Of a stretch of 10,986 nucleotides of DNA, positions 1 to 7,848 are shown one piece after another. The translations under genes and the position numbers were made by a program. The DNA is from Phycisphaerae bacterium (lineage in GTDB: Bacteria > Planctomycetota > Phycisphaerae > Phycisphaerales > UBA1924), in NCBI GenBank assembly GCA_016794945.1, contig JAEUIX010000043.1, forward strand, positions 1-10,986, in the 5' to 3' direction. How positions within the stretch are numbered: the stretch's first letter is position 1; each line of letters opens with the position of its first letter. The notes under the pieces were generated by a model, which had not been told where the DNA came from, made no database searches, and saw nothing but the letters and a program-made list of their open reading frames with translations.

Positions 1-2
1 AT

Positions 3-539
3 CCGCACGGGCCTTACGTGTTCGGCGGAGTGTGCATGGGCGGGCTGGTCGCCTGGGAGATGGCACGCCGGCTCACGCGGCGCGGCCGACCCGTGGCGCA
101 CCTGGTGATCATCGACACCTGGGCCGCCGGCAGCCGGCTGCTGATGACCTCCGGCCAGCAGCGCCGCTGGCTGGCGCGCCACGTCGTGCGCACCGTGCGC
201 TGGCGCACCTACCTGGCGACGCTGGCGCTGCTGAGGCGCCCGCTGCCGCCGCACAGGATCCCGGCCCTGCGACGGTTCATCCACAACGCCAACGCCGCCG
301 CCGTGATGCGCTACCGCCCGGGCCGGTGCGCCGTGCCGACGACGTTCGTGCTGGCGCGCGATGCTCGCATCGCCGTCACGCCCGACCCCCGGCTGGAGTT
401 CGCCTCCCTCGCCGACGGACCGACCGAGATCCTCGCCTCGCCAGGCGATCACGAATCCGTGTGCCACGGGGACAACGTTCCCACGCTCGCGGCGACCCTG
501 CGCCGCGTGCTCGACGGCGCGGAAGGGGCCCATCCATGA
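3..539 (+). CDS. Thioesterase (alpha/beta hydrolase, NRPS/PKS-type), C-terminal part, Cys nucleophile
   Basis: The reading frame is open from the left edge and ends at TGA 537-539, so the N-terminus lies outside the window. The visible part starts PHGPYVFGGVCMGGLVAWEM, which is the nucleophile-elbow region of thioesterases that release or edit acyl chains on carrier proteins. The usual G-x-S-x-G is G-x-C-x-G here, with Cys at 33-35. An Asp at 114-116 (VIIDTW) lies exactly 27 residues later, the same spacing as Ser80-Asp107 in the surfactin thioesterase, and a GDHE motif supplies the His at 450-452. A Cys-Asp-His triad is therefore complete. It may be a free type II thioesterase or the last domain of a synthetase; the upstream sequence would decide. 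The stop overlaps the next gene by ATGA, implying translational coupling. The family call is firm; the substrate is unknown. Confidence 0.85.
   Translation, partial: PHGPYVFGGVCMGGLVAWEMARRLTRRGRPVAHLVIIDTWAAGSRLLMTSGQQRRWLARHVVRTVRWRTYLATLALLRRPLPPHRIPALRRFIHNANAAAVMRYRPGRCAVPTTFVLARDARIAVTPDPRLEFASLADGPTEILASPGDHESVCHGDNVPTLAATLRRVLDGAEGAHP
521..528 (+). promoter_or_regulatory. Ribosome binding site of the VOC gene
   Basis: GGAAGGGG lies 7 bases before ATG 536, inside the end of the thioesterase gene. It decides the start at 536 over the many upstream in-frame codons of the same open frame. Confidence 0.65.
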
Positions 540-1411
540 CCCCCTCGCCGGGCCTGCACCACGCCACCGCCGTCGCGACCGACGAACGCACGACGATCGC
601 GTTCTACCGCGGGCTGCTCGGCCTGCGGCTCGTCAAACGCACCGTCGCGTACGTGGACTCGATGTGCCCGCACCTGTACTTCGGCAACGACCAGGCACGG
701 CCCGGCTCCATCGTCACGTTCTTCATCCGGCCGCCCGAAGCAACGGGCGCGCCGCGGTGCGGCGGGCTGATACTGGCTGTCGCCCCGGGCACGCTGTCGC
801 GATGGGCCGCGCGACTCACCGAGGCCGGCGCTCCGAGCGTGCGCACGATCGAAGTGCTCGGGGAACCCGCGCTGCACGCGCTGGACCCCGACGGCCTCTC
901 TCTGGAACTGCTCGAGCGTCCGCACGCTGGATCCCACCTTCGCGCGGCGCTCCTGGGCGTGCGGCTCGACACGGCCGACGCGCCGGGCCTGGCCGACCTG
1001 CTGCGCCGCCGCCTGGGTTTCGACGACCGCCGCCCGGGCGCGGCCCGTCGCCGCCTGGCGCCCACCGGCGACCGACCCGACCCGAGTCTGATCGACATCG
1101 CCCCGTGCGACCGGCCGCCGCCGCGCGACCCCGGCGCCGGGTCGCTGCACCACGCGGCGTTCCGTGCCGCCGATTCGGCCCATCAGTCCGCGCTGGCCGC
1201 CGCGCTGACCAACGACGGCCTGCGCCCCACCGAAGTGTTCGACCGCACGTACTTCCGGTCGGCCTACTTCTACGAGCCCGGGGGCGTGAAACTCGAGATT
1301 GCCACCGACGGCCCCGGGTTCACGGTGGACGAACCGGCCGCCGAACTGGGCTCTCGCGTCTGCCTGCCGCCGCACCTGGAATCTCGTCGCGCCGAGATCG
1401 AATCGCGCTGA
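536..1411 (+). CDS. VOC-family ring-cleaving dioxygenase-like protein (MhqO-type)
   Basis: This 291-residue protein has two VOC (glyoxalase/bleomycin resistance/extradiol dioxygenase) modules. Module 1 begins LHHATAV and carries FYRGLLGLRLVKRTV, then HLYFGN and a closing DPDGLSLELLE. Module 2 carries SLHHAAF (His205/206) and ends with FRSAYFYEPGGVKLEIATD (Glu254), then GFTVDE and LPPHLE, a C-terminal signature of the MhqO-like 'ring-cleaving dioxygenase' proteins. His8 or His9, His205 or His206 and Glu254 are the likely divalent metal ligands. Family members are tied to catechol or hydroquinone turnover and resistance, but the substrate here cannot be read from sequence. ATG 536 was chosen because a GGAAGGGG ribosome binding site at 521-528 precedes it and because homology begins there; the frame is open further left, but only as a shadow of the thioesterase. 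The length is close to the roughly 310 residues of relatives. Confidence 0.85.
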   Translation: MTPSPGLHHATAVATDERTTIAFYRGLLGLRLVKRTVAYVDSMCPHLYFGNDQARPGSIVTFFIRPPEATGAPRCGGLILAVAPGTLSRWAARLTEAGAPSVRTIEVLGEPALHALDPDGLSLELLERPHAGSHLRAALLGVRLDTADAPGLADLLRRRLGFDDRRPGAARRRLAPTGDRPDPSLIDIAPCDRPPPRDPGAGSLHHAAFRAADSAHQSALAAALTNDGLRPTEVFDRTYFRSAYFYEPGGVKLEIATDGPGFTVDEPAAELGSRVCLPPHLESRRAEIESR

Positions 1412-1426
1412 ACCGGCACTCGGCGC

Positions 1427-2962
1427 TCAGGGCTTCGGGGCGGCGCCGTACCAGCGCGCCGCGTCCTGCCGGAGTTTTTCCAGGTCGGCCTCGCGCACGT
1501 ACATCATGTGCCCCGACTCATAGAACGTCTGCGTGATGTTGCCGTGCAGGGCCGGGTCGAGCTGCAGGTTGTGCAGCGTGTACCCCGCCGCGGCGAAGGG
1601 CGTCGCCAGGTCGTAGTACCCGCACGCGGCCCACACCCGAAGGTTCGGGTTGACGCTGATCGAGCGCCGGAGCGACTCGGCGACGTTGGCGTAGCGATTG
1701 CTCGCCGAGGCGAACGACCACGGGCGCACGTTGCCCGTGAGGATCTCGTAGTTCAGGTCCGACTCGAAGCGCAGCTCGCGCCGCGCGTAGTCGTTCATGG
1801 CGGAGGTGTACACGCCCTGAATCGCGGCGTACGACGGGTCGTACTCCGGCGATTCGCCGACGTCGGTGCGGTCGATGCCCTTGAAGCGGCTGTCCAGCCG
1901 GCCCACCGTGCGGCCCTGGTCGCGCAGCAGCTCCTTGGTGAAGGCCCCGATGGTCGGCCGCAGGTTGCTGCGCAGGATGAACTCCTTCGACAGCCCCGTG
2001 TACGCCGCGAGGCGCTCCGCGATCGCCTCCCGCCGCGCCGCGTCGAGCCGGTCGCCCTCGGCCAGGGCGGTGATGTAGTCGGTGCGTGCGAACGCCCGAA
2101 CCTCGTCCAGCGTGCGCACCAGGTCGCCGGCCAGCGGCGGCGCCAGGCGCTTGTGGTACCAGGCCGTCGCCGTGTACGTCGGCAGGAAGAGCCAGTACGG
2201 CGTGTCGTTGCCCACGTCGAACGATGTCGTCTGGAAGTTCAGCACCGGCGAGATCAGCGCGATGCCCGAGACGTAGATCCCCAGCCGCTCCTGCAACTCG
2301 CGCGACATGCCCGCGGCCCGCGTCGTGCCGTACGACTCGCCCACCAGGTACTTCGGGCTCAGCCAACGCTTGCCCCGCGTCAGGCTCAGCCGGATGAACT
2401 CCGCCACCCAGCGCACGTCCTCGTCCAGCCCGTGGAACTGCTTGGGGTCCTCCCCCTCGGCGGCGCGGCTGTAGCCCGTGCTCACCGGATCGATGAACAC
2501 CAGGTCGGTGAAGTCCAGCCAGCTCGACGCGTTGTCGGCCAGCACCGCCGACGCGGGCATCTCCCCCTCGGGGCCCATCCGCACGCGCCGAGGACCCAGC
2601 GCCCCCAGGTGCAGCCACACCGACGACGACCCCGGCCCGCCGTTGAACGCAAAGGTCACCGGACGCGCCGACGGGTCGATCGACGCGAGCGTGCGCGCCT
2701 TGCCCGATTCATCCTTCTCGCTGTCGCTCAGCCGCTCGTACACGATCGAGAAGACGTTGGCCTTGACCTTCAGCTTGTCGTCCATCAGCGGGGTCAGCCC
2801 CGCCGTGGCGCGGTAGACCACCCGCTGGCCGGCGATCACCACAATCCCCTCCGTGACCGAGGGCGCGCCGGGCTCGGAGGGCTTGGGTTCGGCGCCGGCG
2901 CACAGCGGCGCGGCCGCCAGCACCAGCGCCGCGACGGCACGTTTGCTGAATGATGCGATCAT
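1427..2962 (-). CDS. Secreted serine carboxypeptidase, peptidase family S10
   Basis: This 511-residue exported alpha/beta-hydrolase peptidase should remove C-terminal residues from peptides outside the cytoplasm. Residues 1-24 form a signal peptide: positive RAV start, Ala/Leu-rich core and an A-G-A site before EPKP. The S10 marks are all present: NGGPGSSS at 107-114 (oxyanion and substrate-carboxylate region), GESYG with catalytic Ser210, GYYDLATPF with Asp451, and ESGHMMY with His485. The triad is complete and the length is normal for the family. ATG 2962 lies 22 bases after the lpd stop on the same strand, with only a weak upstream purine stretch (GGTAGG), so the gene is probably expressed by read-through from lpd. 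It converges on the VOC gene with 15 bases between the stops and no obvious terminator. The unrelated upstream partner suggests co-directional placement, not shared function. Confidence 0.94.
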   Translation of the reverse strand: MIASFSKRAVAALVLAAAPLCAGAEPKPSEPGAPSVTEGIVVIAGQRVVYRATAGLTPLMDDKLKVKANVFSIVYERLSDSEKDESGKARTLASIDPSARPVTFAFNGGPGSSSVWLHLGALGPRRVRMGPEGEMPASAVLADNASSWLDFTDLVFIDPVSTGYSRAAEGEDPKQFHGLDEDVRWVAEFIRLSLTRGKRWLSPKYLVGESYGTTRAAGMSRELQERLGIYVSGIALISPVLNFQTTSFDVGNDTPYWLFLPTYTATAWYHKRLAPPLAGDLVRTLDEVRAFARTDYITALAEGDRLDAARREAIAERLAAYTGLSKEFILRSNLRPTIGAFTKELLRDQGRTVGRLDSRFKGIDRTDVGESPEYDPSYAAIQGVYTSAMNDYARRELRFESDLNYEILTGNVRPWSFASASNRYANVAESLRRSISVNPNLRVWAACGYYDLATPFAAAGYTLHNLQLDPALHGNITQTFYESGHMMYVREADLEKLRQDAARWYGAAPKP

Positions 2963-2984
2963 CCGCCCAGCCTACCAAAACCGC

Positions 2985-4547
2985 TCAGGCGTTGATCACG
3001 CGACCCTCGGCCGCCAGCGCCGCCTCGCGCACGCTCTCGTGCATGGTCGGGTGCGCGTGGGTCGTCACGATGATCTCCTCGGTCGTCGCCTCCAGCCGGC
3101 GCGCCAGGCTCAGCTCGGCGATCAGTTCCGTCGCCTGGTCGCCGATCAGGTGAGCCCCCAGGATCTCCCCGCGCGGCAGGCCCCGGATGATCTTGCAGAA
3201 CCCGTCCGTGTGGGCCGCGGCGATGGCCTTGCCCAGCGCGCTGAACGGGAAGCTGCCCACCGAGTAGTCCTTGCCCTTGACCAGCCCGTCGGCGATGAGC
3301 TTCTGCTCGGTGAAGCCGACGCTGGCGACCTGGGGGATGCAGTAGGTGCACCCGGGGATCACCGTGTAGTCGAGCGGGATCGGCTCGTGGTGCTTCTTCG
3401 GGTCCTTGCGCCAGGCCAGCCGCTCGACGCAGATCATGGCCTCCTCGCTGGCGACGTGCGCCAGCCAGGGCGGGCCGATCACGTCGCCCACGGCGTACAC
3501 GCCCGGCAGGTTGGTCTTGTAGTCGATCGGTTGGTTGGTCGTCACGCCCGGCTGGAAGTCGGTGACGATGTGGTCCTTCTCGATCTTCAGCCCGAGCGAG
3601 GCGTCGCACAGACCGTCGGTCCGCCCCTTGACGCCGATGGCCAGCAGCACGCGGTCCGCCTCGAGCGTCTGCGCCTTGCCGGCGTCGGCCTTGCCGCCGG
3701 CGAAGGGCGCCACGGTCACCTTCACCCCCGTCGCGGTCTTCTCCACCGCCGTCGTCGCGTGCCCGAGGAGGAACTTCATCCCGTGCTTGGTGTACAGCCG
3801 CTCGAGCGTCTTGCTGACGTCGTGGTCCTCCACCGGCAGCACGCGGTCGAGCATCTCGACCACCGTGACCTCGGTCCCCATGGAGTGGTAGAAGTAGGCG
3901 AACTCCATGCCGATCGCCCCGGCACCGACCACCACCAGCTTCTTCGGACGCTCCTTGTTGTACATCGCCTCGCGGGCGCCCCAGATGCGGTCGCCGTCGA
4001 ACCTGGCGAACGGCAGGTCGCGCGCCACCGACCACGTCGCGACGATCACCGAATCGGCCGTGAGCGTCTGCGTCGTCTTGCCCGGCGTCGCGGGGGCGCT
4101 GGTCAGCTCCTCGCGCACCTGGCACTCCTGCACCTCCACCGTGCAGCGGTTGCCGTTGGCGGCCGTCGCCGCCCTGGTCAGCTTGGCGTTGCCCGTGAAG
4201 AACGTGATCTTGTTCTTCTTCATCAGGAACTCGACGCCCTTGTTCAGCTTCGCCGCCACGTCGCGCGACCGGCCGATCACGCGGTCCCAGTCGAAGCCCA
4301 CCTCGCCGCTGATCTTCAGGCCCCAGAACTTCTGGTCGTCCTGGCGGCGGATCTTCTCCATCAGCTCGGCGTTGGCCAGCAGCGCCTTGGAGGGGATGCA
4401 CCCCCAGTTCAGGCAGACGCCGCCGAGCTTGGCCCGCTCGACGATCGCCGTCCTGAAGCCCAGCTGCGCTGCGCGGATCGCCCCCACGTAGCCCGCCGGT
4501 CCCCCGCCGATCACGATCACGTCGAAGTGGTTGCTCGCCTCTGCCAC
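2985..4547 (-). CDS. lpdA: Dihydrolipoyl dehydrogenase (E3)
   Basis: This 520-residue FAD-dependent disulfide oxidoreductase re-oxidises the dihydrolipoyl groups of 2-oxoacid dehydrogenase complexes or the glycine cleavage system, passing electrons to NAD+. The FAD Rossmann motif GGGPAG is at 14-19, the redox disulfide GGVCLNWGCIPSK has Cys45 and Cys50, the NAD motif VVGAGAIGMEF is near 206-216, the second FAD motif YAVGD ends at Asp355, and the C-terminal HPTMHE supplies His499 and Glu504. The start is GTG 4547, with AAAGGG six bases upstream on the coding strand. It is about 40 residues longer than typical enzymes, owing to insertions near residues 122-163 and 328-345. The FAD-contact motif normally written A-T-G is ATWS here, with Trp172 in the Gly position. 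No E1 or E2 gene is nearby, so it probably serves complexes encoded elsewhere. Confidence 0.95.
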   Translation of the reverse strand: MAEASNHFDVIVIGGGPAGYVGAIRAAQLGFRTAIVERAKLGGVCLNWGCIPSKALLANAELMEKIRRQDDQKFWGLKISGEVGFDWDRVIGRSRDVAAKLNKGVEFLMKKNKITFFTGNAKLTRAATAANGNRCTVEVQECQVREELTSAPATPGKTTQTLTADSVIVATWSVARDLPFARFDGDRIWGAREAMYNKERPKKLVVVGAGAIGMEFAYFYHSMGTEVTVVEMLDRVLPVEDHDVSKTLERLYTKHGMKFLLGHATTAVEKTATGVKVTVAPFAGGKADAGKAQTLEADRVLLAIGVKGRTDGLCDASLGLKIEKDHIVTDFQPGVTTNQPIDYKTNLPGVYAVGDVIGPPWLAHVASEEAMICVERLAWRKDPKKHHEPIPLDYTVIPGCTYCIPQVASVGFTEQKLIADGLVKGKDYSVGSFPFSALGKAIAAAHTDGFCKIIRGLPRGEILGAHLIGDQATELIAELSLARRLEATTEEIIVTTHAHPTMHESVREAALAAEGRVINA

Positions 4548-4625
4548 GGTCTGCCCTTTCTGTTCGCCCCGATCGGGGGGCGGACTATAGGGGCCGCCGT
4601 GGGCATCTCCGGCGCGTGCGACGGC
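4548..4625 (-). promoter_or_regulatory. Intergenic region with candidate lpd promoter
   Basis: These 78 bases separate the kinase stop from the lpd start. On the - strand a TATAGT (complement of 4584-4589) is a reasonable -10 box, 36 bases upstream of the GTG. No convincing -35 sequence lies 17 bases further up. A perfect 12-base palindrome CCCCGATCGGGG (4567-4578) sits just downstream of the -10, where transcription would start. It could be an operator or the stem of a kinase terminator, but no T-run follows it. The lpd ribosome binding site AAAGGG is at 4554-4559. Confidence 0.35.
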
Positions 4626-7232
4626 TCACGGCTGCTTGTCACCCGTCCCTGCCGGGGCCAGCGCCTCAGCCTCGTCGGCCCGGCCGAGCGCGCGCAGTAC
4701 GTCGGCCAGGGTCTCGGCGGTCTGGCGCGTCCGCGCATCGCGATCGCCCAGCGTCGCCCTGAGCCGGGAGTGCCCTTCGCGCAGCGGCGCTTCGGCCTCC
4801 GCCGCCCGCCCGGCCTTGAGCAGCGCCCGCCCCAGGTTCGCCCGGTACTGCCCCGCCGTCCAGTGCTTCGGAGCCGAGCGATCGACCCCCGCGACGGCGC
4901 GGGCGAACCGCTCGGCGGCCTCCTCGTATCGCCCCAACTTGAACAGCGCCAGCCCGATGTTGTTCTGGGTGTTCAGCGTGTCGAGGTGGTCGTCGCCCAG
5001 CGTGCGCCGCCGGATCTCCAGCACGCGCCCGTCGTTCTCCAGCGCCTCGGCGTCCCGGCCCCGGTCGCGCAGCAGGCTCGACAGGTTTGACATCGTCACC
5101 AGCGTCCGCGGGTGCTCGTCGCCCAGCGTCCGAAGCCGGATCTCCAGGCACCCCCGCAGCAGAGCCTCGGCCTCGTCCAACTGCCCCGCGTCGGCCAGCA
5201 GGCTCGACAGGTTGTTCATCGCCGACAGCGTGGTCGGGTGCTCCGGCCCGTAGACGCGCCGGCACTGCTCGTACGCCGCCCTGCTCCGCGGCTCGGCCTC
5301 GGCGAACCGCCGCTGGTCCGCGAGCATCTTCGCCAGGTTGATGCGGGTTGAGATCGTGTTGTCCGAGTCCTCGCCCAGCACCTCCCGCGATGACTCCTCG
5401 CACGCGCGGTACAGCCGCTCGGCCTCCTCGCCCCCGCCGCGCCGGTTCAGCAGCACCGCCAGGTTGTTCATCAGCCGCAGCGCCTCGGGGCCGCGCTCGC
5501 CCCGGCGCTCGACGGCCCGCTTCAACTGCTCCCGGTAGAGCCGCTCGGCCTCCGGCAGGCGCGACTGCGCTCGGTAGACCATGGCCAGGTCGCCCACGAT
5601 CTCCAGCCGATGGTCGGCCGACGGTCCCGATTCGGCCTCGGCCACGGCCCGGGAGAGCATCGACTCGGCTTCGGCCAGCTTCCCGCGGTTGTACCGCACC
5701 AGGCCCAGCACGTGCAGCGCGCCGGCCCGCAGCGGGTGCCCCGCCGGCCGGGTCCGCTCGGCAACCTCCAGCACGGCGCCCGCCAGCGATTCGGCTTCGT
5801 CCAGGCTTCCCAGGCGCAGGCGCGCCATCGCCAGGTGCACGCGCGTCCCCAGCGTGTCGGCGTGCTCGGGCCCCAGGCGCTGGGCACGCTCGGCCGCCGC
5901 TCCCTCGAGCAGGGCCGCCGCCTCGGCGTGCATGCTCAGGCCGGCGTAGGTCACGCCGAGCGTCTCGCGGAGCGCCGAGCGGGTCTCGTCGGCCATGCCC
6001 TCGTCGGTACGCAGGCGCTCCTGAGCGCGCGACAGAACGTCCACCACGCGCACCTGCCGACCGGAGGCCGAAGGGTTCGCTGCGCCGAGCACCTCCTGGA
6101 GGAACTGATTGGCCGCGCTCTTCTCCAACCCCTGCCGCACCGCTTCTCGCTCGGCCCGCGCCGCGCGGGCGTACATGACGGCCAGCACGACGCTGGCGGC
6201 GACGCTCAGAGCGAACACCGCCGCCCCCGCCAGCACCGGGCCGCGGTGCCTGCGCACCGCCGAGCGCACCAGGTACCAGGCGCTGTCGGCCCGGGCCAGG
6301 ATGGGCTCGCCGGCCAGCCACCGGCGCAGATCCGCCGCCAGGGCGCCCGCGCCGGAGTACCGGCGCGCCGGCTCCTTGGCCAGGCAGGTCAGCAGGATGG
6401 TCTCCAGGTCGGCGTCGATCCACGTCGCCGCGCGGCTCGGCCGCTCCGGCGGCTGTGAGCCGATGCGGTTGAGCACCGCGCGGATCGGCCCGGTCACGTC
6501 GTACGGGTAGCGGCCCGTCAGCGCCCGGTACAGCACCACCCCGAGCGCGTACACGTCGCTGCGCACGTCGGCCCCGCCCGCCGCGCCCGCCGCCTGCTCC
6601 GGGCTCGCCCAGGCCAGCGAGCCCATGAACTGCCCGGTGGCGCTGAGGGTGACCTCGGCCGAATCGCCGGCCTGCAGCGCCTTGGCCAGGCCGAAATCCA
6701 GTACGTGCGGTTGCCCGTCGGACGTCACGAGGATGTTCGACGGCTTGAGATCCCTGTGGATCACGCCGCGCTCGTGCGCGTACTGCACCGACTCGGCCGC
6801 CCGCGCGACCAGTTCCACGATCGCGCGCGCGCCGGGCTTCCCTGACCAGCCCCGCGACTCCACGAACTCATCCAGCGGCCGGCCGTCGATGTGCTCCATC
6901 ACCAGGTACGGCCGACCGTCGGTCGTCGTGCCGCCGTCGTACACCCGCACCACCCCCGGGTGCCGCAGGGACGCCGCCAGGTCCACCTCCCGCTCGAAGC
7001 GCCGGCGCGCCCCGGCCGTCGGCGCCGCGTCCAGCATCACCTTCACCGCCACTTTCCGACGCGTCGATCGCTGCACCGCGCTGTACACCACGCCCTGCCC
7101 GCCCCGCCGGATCTCCACCAGGTCGGCGTACCCGGGGACCTCGGGCGGTCCCGACGGGCGCGGCGACGCCCGCCGCAACTCCTCCAGCAGCGCGCCCTCG
7201 GACCGATACCACTGCGCCGACCCGGCCGTCAT
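4626..7232 (-). CDS. Membrane Ser/Thr protein kinase with C-terminal TPR array
   Basis: This 868-residue Hanks-type kinase probably senses or scaffolds through its tail. The kinase domain spans about 34-305: glycine loop RRGGQGVVY (43-50), VAVK with Lys64, likely alpha-C Glu82, HRDLKPSN (Asp161, Asn166), DFG (Asp179) and SPEQ in the activation segment, so all catalytic residues are present. A single membrane helix at about 331-354 follows a basic RRHR stretch. A juxtamembrane segment with FLQEVLGAANPSASGR leads into about eleven TPR-like repeats of roughly 42 residues (417-858), many of the kinesin-light-chain type (LGxEHPxTLxxxNNL). The kinase end should be cytoplasmic and the TPR end on the far side of the membrane. 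The ATG lies 13 bases after the sigma factor stop, with GGAG just behind that stop, so the two are co-transcribed. Sigma factor and kinase pairs are a recognised planctomycete arrangement. Confidence 0.95.
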   Translation of the reverse strand: MTAGSAQWYRSEGALLEELRRASPRPSGPPEVPGYADLVEIRRGGQGVVYSAVQRSTRRKVAVKVMLDAAPTAGARRRFEREVDLAASLRHPGVVRVYDGGTTTDGRPYLVMEHIDGRPLDEFVESRGWSGKPGARAIVELVARAAESVQYAHERGVIHRDLKPSNILVTSDGQPHVLDFGLAKALQAGDSAEVTLSATGQFMGSLAWASPEQAAGAAGGADVRSDVYALGVVLYRALTGRYPYDVTGPIRAVLNRIGSQPPERPSRAATWIDADLETILLTCLAKEPARRYSGAGALAADLRRWLAGEPILARADSAWYLVRSAVRRHRGPVLAGAAVFALSVAASVVLAVMYARAARAEREAVRQGLEKSAANQFLQEVLGAANPSASGRQVRVVDVLSRAQERLRTDEGMADETRSALRETLGVTYAGLSMHAEAAALLEGAAAERAQRLGPEHADTLGTRVHLAMARLRLGSLDEAESLAGAVLEVAERTRPAGHPLRAGALHVLGLVRYNRGKLAEAESMLSRAVAEAESGPSADHRLEIVGDLAMVYRAQSRLPEAERLYREQLKRAVERRGERGPEALRLMNNLAVLLNRRGGGEEAERLYRACEESSREVLGEDSDNTISTRINLAKMLADQRRFAEAEPRSRAAYEQCRRVYGPEHPTTLSAMNNLSSLLADAGQLDEAEALLRGCLEIRLRTLGDEHPRTLVTMSNLSSLLRDRGRDAEALENDGRVLEIRRRTLGDDHLDTLNTQNNIGLALFKLGRYEEAAERFARAVAGVDRSAPKHWTAGQYRANLGRALLKAGRAAEAEAPLREGHSRLRATLGDRDARTRQTAETLADVLRALGRADEAEALAPAGTGDKQP

Positions 7233-7245
7233 GGTCCAGGCTCCG

Positions 7246-7836
7246 TCACCCTTCCTCGTCCACCTGGCGCTCGATCTGCTCGGTGAGCCGGCGCAGCAGG
7301 CGGCTCTTGATCTGGTACACCTGGTCCATCGAAAGCCCCAGCGCCGAAGCGACCTGCGCCGGTTCCTCCCCGCGCACCGCGTACCGCTCGAACGCGGTCA
7401 GGTCCCGCTCGGAGCAGTCCTCCGCTAGCGTCGCCAGCGCCGCCCTCAAGTGATACTGCCGCCATTCGGCCTCCCAGTGCGCGTCCACCTCGGCGTCCGC
7501 CGAGGCCGCGCGCGTGCGTTCCTCGACCACCTCTAGCGCCTGTTCGCCGTGGTTCTGACCGGCCCGGCGGAAGATCGCGTGCAGCACCACCGTCTTGAGA
7601 TAGGACCGAAACTTGCCCTTGGTCGGGTCGTAGTGGAACCCCGGCATCGACCGGCTCAGGTTCAGCAGCACCTCCTGCTGCACGTCGTCCGTGTCCGCCT
7701 CCTGAAGCCCGCGCCGCCGACAGAACGCCCGGATCAAGTGGCCGTACCGCGCGCAGAACTCCGCCCACGCAGCCGGGTCCGCTCCCGCACTGACCCGGGC
7801 CAGCAGCGTCGCGTGTGTTGCGGTTTGGCTCAGCAC
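7246..7836 (-). CDS. ECF-type RNA polymerase sigma factor, planctomycete kinase-linked type
   Basis: This 196-residue protein has the two-domain ECF layout. Region 2 covers about 24-84 (WAEFCARYGHLI, then DDVQQEVLLNL and FHYDPTKGKFRSYL). A charged linker follows at about 95-130. Region 4 covers about 132-188, with a helix-turn-helix at about 157-184 (EEPAQVASALGLS through QIKSRLLRRL). It should direct core RNA polymerase to a dedicated promoter set. GTG 7836 is the only usable start: an in-frame stop lies 30 bases upstream (7867-7869) and no other ATG, GTG or TTG intervenes. No clear ribosome binding site is visible. The kinase begins 13 bases after the stop, and no anti-sigma gene is present, so control by phosphorylation from the neighbouring kinase is the natural inference. 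Confidence 0.94.
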   Translation of the reverse strand: MLSQTATHATLLARVSAGADPAAWAEFCARYGHLIRAFCRRRGLQEADTDDVQQEVLLNLSRSMPGFHYDPTKGKFRSYLKTVVLHAIFRRAGQNHGEQALEVVEERTRAASADAEVDAHWEAEWRQYHLRAALATLAEDCSERDLTAFERYAVRGEEPAQVASALGLSMDQVYQIKSRLLRRLTEQIERQVDEEG

Positions 7837-7848
7837 AGACCGAATATA

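Noticed and set aside
32..535. N-terminal extension of the VOC gene back to 32
   Set aside because: This part is Arg/Ala/Pro-rich shadow of the thioesterase frame. VOC homology and a ribosome binding site both start at 536.
1412..1426. Bidirectional terminator between the converging VOC and S10 genes
   Set aside because: The 15-base gap contains no inverted repeat that could form a stem.
1508..2953. A 481-codon + strand frame opposite the S10 peptidase
   Set aside because: It is an antisense shadow of a gene whose full catalytic triad and signal peptide are readable.
4565..4582. Rho-independent terminator for the kinase gene
   Set aside because: The palindrome is there, but no T-run follows on the coding strand and its position overlaps the likely lpd transcript start.
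2853..5090. A 745-codon open frame on the + strand opposite lpd and the ends of both neighbours
   Set aside because: It is Arg/His/Leu/Val-rich with no family features and runs antisense across three well-supported - strand genes.
4666..6423. A 585-codon alternative - strand frame within the kinase gene
   Set aside because: It is an out-of-frame Gly/Arg/Ala-rich translation; the kinase and TPR motifs lie in the other frame.
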